64,000 bases of DNA from Myxococcus sp. (GTDB taxonomy: Bacteria; Myxococcota; Myxococcia; Myxococcales; Myxococcaceae). The DNA lies in assembly GCA_014879945.1 (NCBI GenBank), contig JACSRE010000381.1, positions 17,122 to 81,121 on the forward strand, in the 5' to 3' direction. Of this stretch, positions 44,192 to 52,676 are shown in pieces (position 1 is the stretch's first letter; each line of letters opens with the position of its first letter). Below the pieces are notes generated by a model that worked only from the letters and a program-made list of their open reading frames with translations, did no database searches and was not told the DNA's origin. A program made the position numbers and the translations under genes.

Positions 44192-44595
44192 GCCGGCTTC
44201 TCGGCCGCCGTCTCAGCCGGCTTCTCGCCCTTCTTCTGGGCGGCGATCTCGGCCTTGATCTTCTCCATGTCGAGCCCGCGCACCTGCTCGATGACGCCCT
44301 CGAGCGCCGCGGCCGGGAGGGCGCCCGAGTTGCGCCCCAGCATCACGCCGTCGCGAAACACCGCGAGGGTGGGGATGGCCTGAATCTCGAAGGCCGCCGC
44401 CAGGCCCTGCTGCGCCTCGGTGTCGACCTTCGCGAAGGTGACGTCTTCGTGCTTCTTCGCGGCGGCCTCGAACACCGGCGCGAAGGCGCGACAGGGGCCG
44501 CACCACTCGGCCCAGAAGTCGATGATGAGAATGCCGCCCTTCTCGAGCGTCTTCTCGAAGTTCTGCTCCGTCAGCTCCAGCGTCCCAGCGGCCAT
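44188..44595 (-). CDS. trxA: Thioredoxin
   Basis: The 135-aa cytosolic thiol-disulphide reductase has the active site WCGPC (C32, C35), preceded by 'IIDFWAEWCGPCRAFAP', and the cis-Pro in 'IQAIPTLAVFRDG'. It is longer than E. coli thioredoxin by about 25 residues because of a charged Ala/Lys/Glu-rich C-terminal tail ('KKGEKPAETAAEKPA'). It is transcribed toward the FecCD permease with a 4-bp overlap of ends. A perfect palindrome lies 36 bp upstream of its start. Confidence 0.93.
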   Translation of the reverse strand: MAAGTLELTEQNFEKTLEKGGILIIDFWAEWCGPCRAFAPVFEAAAKKHEDVTFAKVDTEAQQGLAAAFEIQAIPTLAVFRDGVMLGRNSGALPAAALEGVIEQVRGLDMEKIKAEIAAQKKGEKPAETAAEKPA

Positions 44596-44630
44596 GTGGT
44601 TGTCCTCTCCTCAGGTTGAGTAGTCGGTGC

Positions 44631-44648
44631 GGCGGGCACTTGCCCGCC
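44631..44648. promoter_or_regulatory. Perfect GC palindrome between trxA and small membrane protein
   Basis: GGCGGGCA-CT-TGCCCGCC, 8-bp perfect arms and a 2-bp centre, lies in the divergent intergenic region 44596-44755. With AAAAA on its right side it lacks the T-tract needed for termination on either strand, so a protein-binding site is more likely. The binding factor is unknown. Confidence 0.4.
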
Positions 44649-44730
44649 AAAAAGGAGACGTGGGGTGAGAGTGCCAGAGTCCCACCGAGGATTCTCGCCG
44701 TGACCCGGGCCGGCTGGTGGGCTCTGATGA

Positions 44731-44750
44731 CCCCTTCCTCAAAGGGGGGG
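44731..44750 (+). promoter_or_regulatory. Hairpin enclosing the ribosome-binding site
   Basis: CCCCTT (44731-44736) can pair with AAGGGG (44742-44747) across a 5-nt loop. It would mask the strong G-rich Shine-Dalgarno run (44744-44750) that sits 5 nt before the ATG at 44756. It also fixes that ATG as the start of the following gene. Confidence 0.4.
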
Positions 44751-44755
44751 TCCAC

Positions 44756-45211
44756 ATGGCGGCTGTCGAGTTTCCGATGCACAAGAAGGCGAAGACCGCG
44801 CTCAACATCACGGGCGGGCTGCTCATCATCCTCTGCGTCACGGTGCCCTTCGCGCTGTGGGTGTTCTACCGGGTGTCGAAGGCGAAGGTGACGGTGACGC
44901 CCGAGGGCCTCGAGGCCGCTGGGTTGACGACCGACACCGTGCGCTTCGACGACGTCGCGCGCTTCGGCATCCTGCGCATCCCCATGGTGGCGCGGGGCAT
45001 CGGCGGTGTGCTGGCCAACATGAAGCTCGACAACATGGGAGAGGGCGTGAACTTCGTCTTCCGGCTCAAGAACGGAAAAGACGTGAAGTTCGTCGTCAAC
45101 CAGTACGAGCGCCACCAGGAGCTGATCGAGCTGGTCACGAAGTCGCTCCCGGTGCCGCGCGAAGACATCAAGATGGGCCTCTTGTCGTGGAAGTGGCCCG
45201 AGAAGGCCTGA
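44756..45211 (+). CDS. Single-helix membrane protein with PH-like domain
   Basis: The 151-aa protein has one transmembrane helix (about 17-40, 'GGLLIILCVTVPFALWVFY'). The rest, about 110 residues, is beta-rich ('AKVTVTPEGLEAAGLTTDTVRFDDVARFGILRI'). The pattern resembles a bacterial PH-like domain, but I cannot confirm it. ATG 44756 is chosen over the ORF-track start 13 codons earlier because of the adjacent G-rich Shine-Dalgarno. It ends 3 bp before the convergent kinase stop. Confidence 0.65.
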   Translation: MAAVEFPMHKKAKTALNITGGLLIILCVTVPFALWVFYRVSKAKVTVTPEGLEAAGLTTDTVRFDDVARFGILRIPMVARGIGGVLANMKLDNMGEGVNFVFRLKNGKDVKFVVNQYERHQELIELVTKSLPVPREDIKMGLLSWKWPEKA

Positions 45212-45214
45212 CCG

Positions 45215-46633
45215 CTACCGAACGGGCTTCTTGCCAATCGGCGCGGGCTTCTTGAGCACCTTCGCCGGCTTGCGCTTGACCGCCACCGGCGCCTTGACCG
45301 CGACCTCGGCGCCCAGCGGCTTCATCGTCGCGCAGCTCCACGTCAGCTCGGCGGTCTGCCCCTCGGCGATGTCCACCTCGAGCTCCTTCGAGGCCCGCGG
45401 GCCCTGCTTGCCCGAGGCGGGGCAGCGGAACTGCACCAGGTGGCGGCCGACCGACAGCGAGAGCGGCTCCGCCGGCACCCCGCGGTCTTCACCGTCGAGC
45501 GTGAGCGAAGAGACGCCCACGGTGCGCACGGCCAGGAGGCCAGTCGACACGGCGGTGACGTCAAGCTCGAGCGTCCCCGCGTCCACCACCGCGGCGACCT
45601 CGGCAACCAACAGCCCCGCGTCGACCGCGGTCGGCGCGGCGACGGGCCTCGGGTCGCTCCCGCCGAAGAGCCACAGGCCGAGCACGCCCAGCACCACCGC
45701 CGCGGCCGCGACGCCTCCGCCCAGGACGAGCCGGGTGGGCCCGCCCTTGCGCAGCTGCGCGAGCAGCCGCGTGGCCTCGCCCGCCGTGGGCGGCCGCTGC
45801 GCCGGGTTCTGGTGCGTCAGCCGCTCGATGAAGTTCGCCAGGTACAGCGGCGCCGCGCCCGGCAGCGGCTGCTCTCCCGGCACGCCCCCCGAGAGCGCCT
45901 CGTGGAGCACCACCCCGAGCGCGTAGAGGTCGCTGCGGTCGTCGGCCTTTCCCCAGCGCTGCTCGGGCGCCATGTAGCGAAGGCTGCCCAGCAGCGCGGC
46001 CGACTCGGTGAGCGTGGTGGCGCCCGAGACCTGCGCGATGCCGAAGTCGCACAGCCGCGGGCCCTCGGGCCCCAGGAGGATGTTCGAGGGCTTCACGTCT
46101 CGATGCACCACGCCCGCCTCGTGCACCGCCGCGAGCGCCTCGAGCACCGCCACCGCCAGCGCGTCGACCTCGCCCGCCGGCAGCGTGCCCTTGTCGAGCC
46201 GGTGCCGCAGGTCGAGGCCCTTCACCAGCTCCATCGTGTACCAACAGAAGCCCTTGTCCTCGCCGTCCTCGAAGAGCTGCACCACGCGGGGGTGCTTCAC
46301 CTGGGCGAGCGCGCGCGCCTCGCGGCGAAAGCGCTCTCGGAGCGCCGGCTCGGCCGCCAGCATCGGAGAGAGCACCTTCATCGCCACCGGCGCGCCCACC
46401 GGAGACTCGGCCTCGTAGACCGTGCCCATGCCGCCGCTGCCCAGGCGCTGCACCAGCAGGTGGCCGCTCACCGTCTCGCCCTTGAGGTCGACCTCGGGCC
46501 AGAGCCTCGCTTGACCTGGCGCGGTCTCGACGCCGGTGAGGTCGACGCTCACCGCGCACTGGGTGCACGTCACCAGCCCGACGGTCTGCTCACGCGGCAG
46601 CGGGGTGCGGCAGGACGGGCAGAGGAAGTTCAT
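45215..46633 (-). CDS. Transmembrane Ser/Thr protein kinase with zinc ribbon and PEGA domain
   Basis: The 472-aa protein has an N-terminal zinc ribbon (CPSC...CTQC, residues 4-26) and a complete Hanks-type kinase domain. The domain shows '[13 protein letters not shown]', the Lys in 'VAMKVL', catalytic '[10 protein letters not shown]', 'DFGIAQV' and 'APEQRWG'. A transmembrane helix follows ('[23 protein letters not shown]'), then a periplasmic PEGA-like domain and a basic tail. Its ATG at 46633 overlaps the stop of the FHA-domain activator by 4 bp, so the two form a translationally coupled signalling pair. The ORF track adds 33 upstream residues. Confidence 0.9.
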   Translation of the reverse strand: MNFLCPSCRTPLPREQTVGLVTCTQCAVSVDLTGVETAPGQARLWPEVDLKGETVSGHLLVQRLGSGGMGTVYEAESPVGAPVAMKVLSPMLAAEPALRERFRREARALAQVKHPRVVQLFEDGEDKGFCWYTMELVKGLDLRHRLDKGTLPAGEVDALAVAVLEALAAVHEAGVVHRDVKPSNILLGPEGPRLCDFGIAQVSGATTLTESAALLGSLRYMAPEQRWGKADDRSDLYALGVVLHEALSGGVPGEQPLPGAAPLYLANFIERLTHQNPAQRPPTAGEATRLLAQLRKGGPTRLVLGGGVAAAAVVLGVLGLWLFGGSDPRPVAAPTAVDAGLLVAEVAAVVDAGTLELDVTAVSTGLLAVRTVGVSSLTLDGEDRGVPAEPLSLSVGRHLVQFRCPASGKQGPRASKELEVDIAEGQTAELTWSCATMKPLGAEVAVKAPVAVKRKPAKVLKKPAPIGKKPVR

Positions 46634-48444
46634 TCGGCCAACCAGTCGATCTGCAGGTCGGCCAGCTTTCGGTCGAGCGTCGGCCTCGAGATGCCGAGGG
46701 ACTCGGCTGCTTGCGCCTTCACGCCGCGGCACCGCTTCATCGCGAGCAGAATCTGCTCCCGCTCGAGCGCGGCCACCAGTTCGGCGAGCGTGTGGTGGGC
46801 GGCCGACGGTGCAGCGCGTCGCGGGGCGGTCACCTCGGGCGGCAGGTCGGCGGGCGTGATGGGGCCGTCGTCCTCCTTCAACACCAGGGCGCGCTCGAGG
46901 GCGTTGGAGAGCTGCCGCGCGTTGCCGGGCCAGCGGTACGACCCCAGGGCCGCGCGCGCAGCGTCCGAGAGCAGCGGGGGCGGCCGGCCGAGCGCGTTCG
47001 CGTGGCGGGTGAGGAACAGCTTCGCCAGCGGCAGCACGTCGTCGGGCCGGGCCCGCAGCGGCTCGAGCGTCAGCCGCACCACGTTCAAGCGGTAGAAGAG
47101 GTCTTCACGAAACTCGCCCGCCTCGACCGCCGCCTCGAGCGCGCGGTTGGTGGCCGCGACGACGCGCACGTCGACGCTGGTGACGGCCTTGCCGCCCAGC
47201 CGCGTGACGAGCTTCTCCTCCAGCGCCCGCAGCAACTTCACCTGCAGCTCGAGGGGCAGCTCACCCACCTCGTCGAGGAAGAGCGTGCCGCCGTCGGCGC
47301 GCTCGAAGACGCCGGCGTGCGCGGTCGAGGCCCCGGTGAAGGCGCCCTTCTCGTGCCCGAACAGCTCGCTCTCGGCCAGCTCGCGGGGAATGGCGCCGCA
47401 GTTCACCGCCACGAAGGGGCCGCGCGCGCGCCGGCTGGCCTCGTGAACGAGCCGCGCCAGCGCCTCTTTCCCGCTGCCCGACTCGCCGGTGAGGAGCACC
47501 GTCGCGGTGGAGGCCGCCGCGCGCCGCGCCTGGGCGACGACCTGCTGCATCGCGGCGCTCTCGGCGACGATGACGTTGGAGGACGACACGCCCTCGGGGC
47601 GCTCCACCACCAGGCGCAGCGACGCCGCCGCCGCGCTCGCCAACACCTGCGCGAGGGCCAGGGCGCTCGACTCGAAGGCGGCGCTTCGCACCCCACACAC
47701 CAGGCCCACCGGCCCGTTCGGCCCCGGCACCGGCGCGCACACCACGAAGGCCCGCTGGCGCACCACCGTCGTCGTCTGCGCGTCGTGCCGCGCGCGCAGC
47801 TGCTGCTCCTCGACCGACAAGGCCCGCTGCTGGGCCAGGCACGCGTCGGCCAACGAGGCGTTGAGCGACACCGAGGCCCCGAGGGGGAACGCCGCCTTCG
47901 GGCGCACCGCGCCTTCGGGCGTACGCGCGCAGACCACCACCTCGTCACACCCCAGCCCAACCGCGAACGCCTTCGCCAGCGCCTTCGCCGCGTCGTCACC
48001 GGTGCGCGCGAGCGCCGCCTCGAGCACCAGCCTGCCCGCCTGCTCCAGGGTGTCGGCGGTCGCGGTGGCGGCCGAGGTCATCAGGCCCAGCGGGGCGCGC
48101 GAGAGCACCAGCGTCGACTCGCCGTCGAGCGCCCGCAGCGCCTCGACGTCGGGCGCGACGAGCACCAGGGTCTCGCCGATGCCCACCTCGTCGTTGGCGT
48201 GGAGCTCGACCCGCTCGGTCAGCCGAGCGCCGTTGACCCAGGTGCCGTTGCGGCTGCCGAGGTCTCGCAGGAAGAGCGCGGCCCCTTCCGGCTCGAAGAC
48301 GCAGTGCTCGCGCGAGACCTTCTCGTCGATGAGGTGCACGTCGCAGTGGCTGCTCCGGCCCACGACGAGCCGGCGCGCGACCTCGAGCGTGACGCCGCGG
48401 CGGGGGCCGAACGCGAACGCGAGCCGCTGAAGGGGAGCCACCAC
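46630..48444 (-). CDS. FHA-GAF sigma-54-dependent transcriptional activator
   Basis: The 604-aa regulator begins with an FHA phosphothreonine-binding domain (about 25-95: '[15 protein letters not shown]', 'SREHCVF', '[11 protein letters not shown]'). A GAF-like sensory region (about 130-290) follows, then an AAA+ domain with Walker A 'GESGSGKE', the sigma-54 contact loop 'GAFTGA' and Walker B '[10 protein letters not shown]'. A Fis-type helix-turn-helix ends the protein ('[19 protein letters not shown]'). A GTG start at 48444 is used. The kinase gene overlaps its stop by 4 bp, which suggests the FHA domain reads that kinase's phosphorylation. Confidence 0.92.
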   Translation of the reverse strand: MVAPLQRLAFAFGPRRGVTLEVARRLVVGRSSHCDVHLIDEKVSREHCVFEPEGAALFLRDLGSRNGTWVNGARLTERVELHANDEVGIGETLVLVAPDVEALRALDGESTLVLSRAPLGLMTSAATATADTLEQAGRLVLEAALARTGDDAAKALAKAFAVGLGCDEVVVCARTPEGAVRPKAAFPLGASVSLNASLADACLAQQRALSVEEQQLRARHDAQTTTVVRQRAFVVCAPVPGPNGPVGLVCGVRSAAFESSALALAQVLASAAAASLRLVVERPEGVSSSNVIVAESAAMQQVVAQARRAAASTATVLLTGESGSGKEALARLVHEASRRARGPFVAVNCGAIPRELAESELFGHEKGAFTGASTAHAGVFERADGGTLFLDEVGELPLELQVKLLRALEEKLVTRLGGKAVTSVDVRVVAATNRALEAAVEAGEFREDLFYRLNVVRLTLEPLRARPDDVLPLAKLFLTRHANALGRPPPLLSDAARAALGSYRWPGNARQLSNALERALVLKEDDGPITPADLPPEVTAPRRAAPSAAHHTLAELVAALEREQILLAMKRCRGVKAQAAESLGISRPTLDRKLADLQIDWLAE

Positions 48445-48777
48445 GGCGAGGATGATCGTCTACTGGGCGCCGCGCCGCCAATGTTCCCCGCGCTCGAAGG
48501 CTCGCCGCCCAGGGGGGCTTTGCTTACCGCCCGCTGCGTCGAACGGCGCCAGGGGCCCCGGGGCTCCAGCGTTCGCGGCGGTCACGTCGTTGGGCCGCCC
48601 CGGTGCGCGGAGTCTCTGAGCCCCCCAACCGCCTCGCGCCGCGAACAGCCAGGCGTCACGTCGCGTGACGGTCTGTCACGTCGCGTTGCGGCCCCGGAGG
48701 CCGCGTGCCAGCGGGCGCCCGATGAACTCCAGGTGCTTGGCGTCCGCGGCCGGGCCCTCCCGGGTCGTGCACCGCAA
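48445..48777. other. 333-bp non-coding region with tandem dyads
   Basis: This is the largest gene-free stretch of the window, between the divergent activator and hydrolase genes. It holds a perfect 7-3-7 dyad, a second related site 20 bp on, and the hairpin GCGGCC-CCGGA-GGCCGC at 48688-48704. I found no convincing -24/-12 sigma-54 element by eye. No coding frame in it has a plausible start. Confidence 0.5.
48654..48686. promoter_or_regulatory. Two tandem operator-like sites 20 bp apart
   Basis: CGTCACG-TCG-CGTGACG (48654-48670) is a perfect inverted repeat. The word GTCACGTCGCGT recurs at 48655-48666 and 48675-48686. The 20-bp spacing puts both on the same face of the helix, as for cooperative binding of an activator or repressor. 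It lies 92-124 bp upstream of the hydrolase lipoprotein start. Confidence 0.45.
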
Positions 48778-49482
48778 ATGGGCATGCTCCTGCCCCTCAC
48801 GCTCGTCGCCGCGGTGTCTGGCTGTCTCCCCAGTGCTGACTCGGCGCCGCTGGAAGGCGGTCGACACCAGCGCTTCGTCACGCCGAACGGCCCGGTGCAC
48901 GCGTGGTGTCCCGACGGCGCGCAGCCCGAGCTGCTCGTCGTGTACGTGCACGGCTACTTCGACACCGTCGACGACGCCTTCGCGCGCCACGGCCTCGTCG
49001 AGCAGTTCCGCGCCAGCGGGGTGAACGCGCTCTTCGTGCTCATCGACGGGCCGACGAAGAAGGCCGAGCCGGTGCGGTGGACGGCGTTCAGCCCGCTCAG
49101 GCTCGAGCTCGCGCGCAGCCTCAACGTCCCCATTCCTTCGCGCGTCGTGGCGATGGGGCACAGCGGCGGCAACCGCACCCTGCGCGACTGGACGAAGGAG
49201 CGCGTCGTCACCGACCTGGTGCTGCTCGACGCCTTCTACGGCGACCCGACGCCCTGGAGCACCTTCCTCTCCAGCGTGCCCGAAGGCCGCGTGCAGCTGG
49301 TCGGCGCGCTCACCTTCAAGAAGGCCGAGGCGTGGCGGCGGTCGCTGCCCCTGAAGAAGCAGCAGCGGGTGGAGCAGCTCGTCGCCGGCACCGACCACAT
49401 GGGCGTCGTCACCGACGGCGTGTGGATTCCGAAGCTGCTGCGAGAACGGGCCGGCGCGGTGGCCAGCCGTGGTGGCTCGTGA
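48778..49482 (+). CDS. Alpha/beta-hydrolase-like lipoprotein
   Basis: The 234-aa protein has a short signal 'MGMLLPLTLVAAVSGC' with a lipobox Cys. An alpha/beta-hydrolase-like core follows, with 'LLVVYVHGYFDTVDD' (oxyanion region), nucleophile elbow 'MGHSGGNR' (G-x-S-x-G) and a candidate catalytic His in 'GTDHMGVV'. The substrate is unknown. The ORF track buries it in a 923-aa shadow frame; the start is ATG 48778 or the second ATG at 48784. It ends 3 bp before the convergent repeat-lipoprotein stop. Confidence 0.75.
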   Translation: MGMLLPLTLVAAVSGCLPSADSAPLEGGRHQRFVTPNGPVHAWCPDGAQPELLVVYVHGYFDTVDDAFARHGLVEQFRASGVNALFVLIDGPTKKAEPVRWTAFSPLRLELARSLNVPIPSRVVAMGHSGGNRTLRDWTKERVVTDLVLLDAFYGDPTPWSTFLSSVPEGRVQLVGALTFKKAEAWRRSLPLKKQQRVEQLVAGTDHMGVVTDGVWIPKLLRERAGAVASRGGS

Positions 49483-49485
49483 CGA

Positions 49486-51600
49486 CTACAGCGAGAGCGT
49501 GTTGCTGTTGCTGGTGTGAATCTCGTACACGCTGAAGCCGATGCTGTTGATCATCATCAGCACGTGGTCGTGGTTGTCGGGGTGCCAGAGGAACTTCTGG
49601 CGAGACCAGGTGCCCGGGTTGAGCGGGCCTCGCACCTCGTGCGCCACCGGGTGACCGCCCGGCACCAGCGGCCCCGCGCTTGAGAGCTGCAGCAGGTTCT
49701 GCCGATTGCCGGTGGCGAGGTCGATGACGACGAACTTGTCGGCGGCGCCGCCGCTGGTCCACAGCAGCGAGGTCACCGGGTCCCACACGAACCAGTTCTC
49801 GCCGATGCCGGGGTAGCCCGTGCCCACCTGAGGAGACCCGTCGCTGCTGATGATGGTGCGGTCGCCCGTCGCGGGGTTCATCGAGAACAAGCGGTTTCCG
49901 ATGACCGTGTAGAAGACGATGTTCCCCATCACCCAGCCCATGCCGCGAATGTTCTGAGGTTGGAACGTCGCGCCACCGCCGATGGGTGGGTAGGTGGTCA
50001 GCTGTGCCATCGGCGTGTTGAGCCGCATGATGGGCGTGCAGGTCGCGCCGCTGAAGGGAATGCGCACGATGCCGTCGCCCACGCCGAGGTCGCGGAACGA
50101 CAGGTAGAAGTTGCCGACCGGGTCCATCGTGAACGACTTCTCGGTGTACTGCACTGACAGCGCGCCCGAGCGAGAGGTCGGGCACTGGCCCATGGTGTGG
50201 CTCTGTCCAGCGACGTCGATGTGCCACACCAGGGTGCGGTCGCCGTTGGCAGGGTTGACGCGAATGATCTCGACGTTGTCCTGGGTGTCGGAGCCGTAGG
50301 TGTACCAGTTGCCGTCGGGGCCGACCTGCACGTCCCAGAGGTAGGGGAACGGCGCGGTGTGGCGAACGACACCGCCGACGGTCACGTTCGAGACGTAGCC
50401 CCCGCCCACCGTCTGGTACCCGCTCGGCGTGCCGATGACGCCCGAGACTACCCTGCGCGCGCCGGTGTCGATGTTGATGGCCCAGATGGCGCCGGCCGAC
50501 TGCGTATAGGTGGCGTCGCTCCAGGACATCGCGGCGATGAACTCGCGCGTGGCGGTGTTCAAGAAGCCGCCGCCGACCTCGCGGCTGAGCGAGTTGACGT
50601 CGGCCGGTCGCGGGCCCGAGCCCCAGCGATGCCCGGTGTTGTTGGCCTCACCGGGCGCCCAGCACACCGGCAGCCCACCCGTCAGCGCCTCGTTGCAGCG
50701 GCAGTCGGCTTCCAGGTTCGTGCGGTTGGCCTCGAACTGCGAGGTGGTGCAGTTGCGGTGGTAGTACGGCGACGTCTCGACCGTGGTGCTGCTGATGAAG
50801 TTGAGGTTGCGCACCGTCTCCATCGGCTGCGCCATGGTGTCGTAGAGGAGCGGGTCGATGCCCGGCTCGTAGACGTTGCGCACGCCGAGGTCTTCGTAGA
50901 CGGCGAGGTGCAGCAGCTGGTTCGGCCTCCAGTACAGGCCGTTGTTCGACATGGGGTCGAGGTCGAGCAGGATTCGGCTCGAGCTCAGCTGGCTGACGCG
51001 GGTGGCGAACATCTGCGCGCCGCGGGCGCCGTTGTTGTCCGCGTAGACGACGACGAAGGACTGGGTGCGGGTGTACACGCGGGCGATCTCGGCCGTGTTG
51101 CGAACGCGCGTCTCCCAGGGAACGGCGAAGGTCCAGAAGTTGACGGTCGGCGTCGGGCCGGCGTCGGCCGCCATGCCAGCGTCGGCCGCCATGCCAGCGT
51201 CGGTCGCCATGCCAGCGTCGGTCGCCATGCCAGCATCGGCCGCCATGCCAGCGTCGGTCGCCATGCCAGCGTCGGTCGCCATGCCAGCGTCGGTCGCCAT
51301 GCCAGCGTCGGCCGCCATGCCAGCGTCGGCCGCCAGGCCAGCGTCGGTCGCCATGCCAGCGTCGGTCACCGAACCCGCGTCACGGGGTTCGACACAGCGT
51401 CCGTTCCCGCAGGTGAGCGGGCTGTTGCAGGTGTCGTTGGGATAGCAGGGTCCTCCGAGCGTGCCAGCGGCGACGGCGCCAGCGTCAGCGGGAGGAGCCC
51501 CTGCGTCGAGATCGCGAGCTCCGGCGTCCCCCGACTGAACCGCGGGGCCACAAGCAGACAGGACGAAGGCAAAGGCCACGGCGGACCAGAAGAATCGCAT
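49486..51600 (-). CDS. Large lipoprotein with DAG-repeat linker and beta-propeller-like domain
   Basis: The 704-aa exported lipoprotein has the signal 'MRFFWSAVAFAFVLSAC'. Residues about 20-75 are Ala/Asp/Gly-rich and include a Cys-paired knot ('CYPNDTCNSPLTCGNGRC'). Twelve six-residue repeats of the type MA(T/A)DAG follow. The remaining 550 residues are beta-rich with repeated 'DxxTGxR' and 'W-DPVT' strands, suggesting a six- or seven-bladed propeller. There is no catalytic motif. The repeat is a flexible, possibly length-variable spacer at the cell surface. It stands alone and is preceded by a terminator of the upstream gene. Confidence 0.75.
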   Translation of the reverse strand: MRFFWSAVAFAFVLSACGPAVQSGDAGARDLDAGAPPADAGAVAAGTLGGPCYPNDTCNSPLTCGNGRCVEPRDAGSVTDAGMATDAGLAADAGMAADAGMATDAGMATDAGMATDAGMAADAGMATDAGMATDAGMAADAGMAADAGPTPTVNFWTFAVPWETRVRNTAEIARVYTRTQSFVVVYADNNGARGAQMFATRVSQLSSSRILLDLDPMSNNGLYWRPNQLLHLAVYEDLGVRNVYEPGIDPLLYDTMAQPMETVRNLNFISSTTVETSPYYHRNCTTSQFEANRTNLEADCRCNEALTGGLPVCWAPGEANNTGHRWGSGPRPADVNSLSREVGGGFLNTATREFIAAMSWSDATYTQSAGAIWAINIDTGARRVVSGVIGTPSGYQTVGGGYVSNVTVGGVVRHTAPFPYLWDVQVGPDGNWYTYGSDTQDNVEIIRVNPANGDRTLVWHIDVAGQSHTMGQCPTSRSGALSVQYTEKSFTMDPVGNFYLSFRDLGVGDGIVRIPFSGATCTPIMRLNTPMAQLTTYPPIGGGATFQPQNIRGMGWVMGNIVFYTVIGNRLFSMNPATGDRTIISSDGSPQVGTGYPGIGENWFVWDPVTSLLWTSGGAADKFVVIDLATGNRQNLLQLSSAGPLVPGGHPVAHEVRGPLNPGTWSRQKFLWHPDNHDHVLMMINSIGFSVYEIHTSNSNTLSL
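51157..51372 (-). repeat. 18-bp minisatellite, 12 units
   Basis: Twelve in-frame 18-bp units of GCCAGCGTCGGYCGCCAT (plus-strand form) occupy 216 bp of the lipoprotein gene and encode six-residue repeats ending in DAG. Units differ mainly by ACC or GCC at one codon (Thr/Ala); the outermost unit is SVTDAG and one unit has Leu for Met. Near-identity of the units implies recent expansion, and copy-number change would not break the reading frame. Confidence 0.92.
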
Positions 51601-51652
51601 CCGACCCGTATCTCACGCCTTGGCGCCATCAGCGGAAATTCCTGCTCACGTT

Positions 51653-51691
51653 GGAAAAGAAGACGCGGCGCCCGTTGCCAGGCACCGCGTC
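51653..51691 (-). terminator. Intrinsic terminator after YegP-repeat lipoprotein
   Basis: On the minus strand GACGCGGTGCC pairs with GGCGCCGCGTC (11 bp including one G-U pair) around an 8-nt loop, followed by TTCTTTTCC. It starts 46 nt after the stop of the YegP-repeat gene and ends 52 bp before the next minus-strand gene. It is the clearest terminator in the window. Confidence 0.75.
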
Positions 51692-51737
51692 GTTCCCCTT
51701 TTCTCGACGCCGCGTGAGCGCAGCGCCGGAGCTGTCT

Positions 51738-52529
51738 TCAGCGGTCCAGCGGCTGAACGAGGCGGATGACCGTGTCGACGCCGCGCTGCGCGTTGTACTT
51801 GCTCGCGTAGAGCTGGCTGCGGCCGATGACCTGACCGTTGGCGGCCTTGAGCACGAAGTAGTGGCGACCGTCGACCGCCTCGAGCACCGAGTAGCGCGCG
51901 GCGACCAGGCCGTTGGTCTGCACCGACGCCACGCCGCCGTTCGCGCCCGTGACGCTGCTGTAGGCCTGCGACTGGAGCACGATCTCGCCGTTCTTCGCGC
52001 GCAGGTGGAAGTAGCGCTTGCCGTCGAGGCCCTTGAACACCTCGAAGCGGCCGGCGGTCTGCGGCGCCTGGGTCTCGAGCGTGGTGGCCTTGACGACCTT
52101 CTGGACCGTCAGCACCGCGCGCTCGGCGTTCGACTTCGACACGTACATCTCCGAGACGCCGATGACCTCGCCGTTGGCGGCCTTGAGCACGAAGTACGAC
52201 GAGCCGTCGCGGGCCTCACGAAGCTCGTAGCGGGCCGCGATGACGCCGTTGGTCTGCACGGTGCGAATGCCCGACGCCGCGCCCGAGGCCGACGCGTAGC
52301 CTTCGCTCGCCAGCACCTTCTCGCCGTTGCCGGCCAGCAGGTGGAAGTAGGTGTCGCCGTTGGCGCCCACGAACGTCTCGAAGCGGCCGCGGGTCAGCGT
52401 CAGCTCGTCCATCACCTGGGCCGACGAGTCCAGCTCATCGACGTCGTCGGCGATGACGGCCGAGTCGACCCCGCAGGCGGTGATGGCGAAGACGGAAACG
52501 AGGAGGGCGACGATGCGGAAGGGGTTCAT
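51738..52529 (-). CDS. Lipoprotein with four tandem YegP/DUF1508 repeats
   Basis: The 263-aa lipoprotein has the signal 'MNPFRIVALLVSVFAITAC' and a short acidic linker. Four copies of the DUF1508/YegP motif follow, arranged as two pairs: 'GRFETFVGANGDTYFHLLAGNGEKVLASEGYAS', 'YELREARDGSSYFVLKAANGEVIGVSEMY', 'GRFEVFKGLDGKRYFHLRAKNGEIVLQSQAYSS' and 'YSVLEAVDGRHYFVLKAANGQVIGRSQLY'. Typical YegP proteins have two repeats and are cytosolic, so an exported four-repeat form is unusual. ATG 52529 is preferred to the ORF-track start 14 codons earlier. It diverges from the second sigma-54 activator. Confidence 0.85.
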   Translation of the reverse strand: MNPFRIVALLVSVFAITACGVDSAVIADDVDELDSSAQVMDELTLTRGRFETFVGANGDTYFHLLAGNGEKVLASEGYASASGAASGIRTVQTNGVIAARYELREARDGSSYFVLKAANGEVIGVSEMYVSKSNAERAVLTVQKVVKATTLETQAPQTAGRFEVFKGLDGKRYFHLRAKNGEIVLQSQAYSSVTGANGGVASVQTNGLVAARYSVLEAVDGRHYFVLKAANGQVIGRSQLYASKYNAQRGVDTVIRLVQPLDR

Positions 52530-52640
52530 GGTGTTCTCCGTGAGCAGGTGGTTCAACTTGCGCAGACCCATGTGCAGTCAGCGTGCCGGGCGAGGCGCCA
52601 ACACAACCGCCTGAGATCACAACCGACGCACCTCCGGGGT

Positions 52641-52658
52641 TGTTGCTTTGAAGCAACA
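52641..52658. promoter_or_regulatory. Perfect palindrome upstream of the second sigma-54 activator
   Basis: TGTTGCTT-TG-AAGCAACA has 8-bp perfect arms and lies 18 bp upstream of the activator ATG at 52677. It also lies in the shared region with the divergent YegP-repeat gene (147 bp). It could be an autoregulatory operator. No T-tract follows, so it is not a terminator. Confidence 0.5.
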
Positions 52659-52676
52659 GATGATACGCCTTGATTC

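Noticed and set aside
44631-44648. Intrinsic terminator
   Set aside because: The perfect stem is followed by A's on the plus strand, and its minus-strand orientation has T's only before the stem, so neither direction fits a terminator.
46711-49482. Single 923-aa plus-strand protein
   Set aside because: Only the last 234 residues are credible (a lipoprotein signal and GxSxG); the first part is antisense to the FHA activator.
51157-51372. CRISPR array
   Set aside because: The repeats are contiguous 18-bp units in a coding frame with no spacers and no cas genes.
51065-51445. Plus-strand ORF encoding MPASVA repeats
   Set aside because: It is the antisense reading of the minisatellite inside the lipoprotein gene; no signal or start context.
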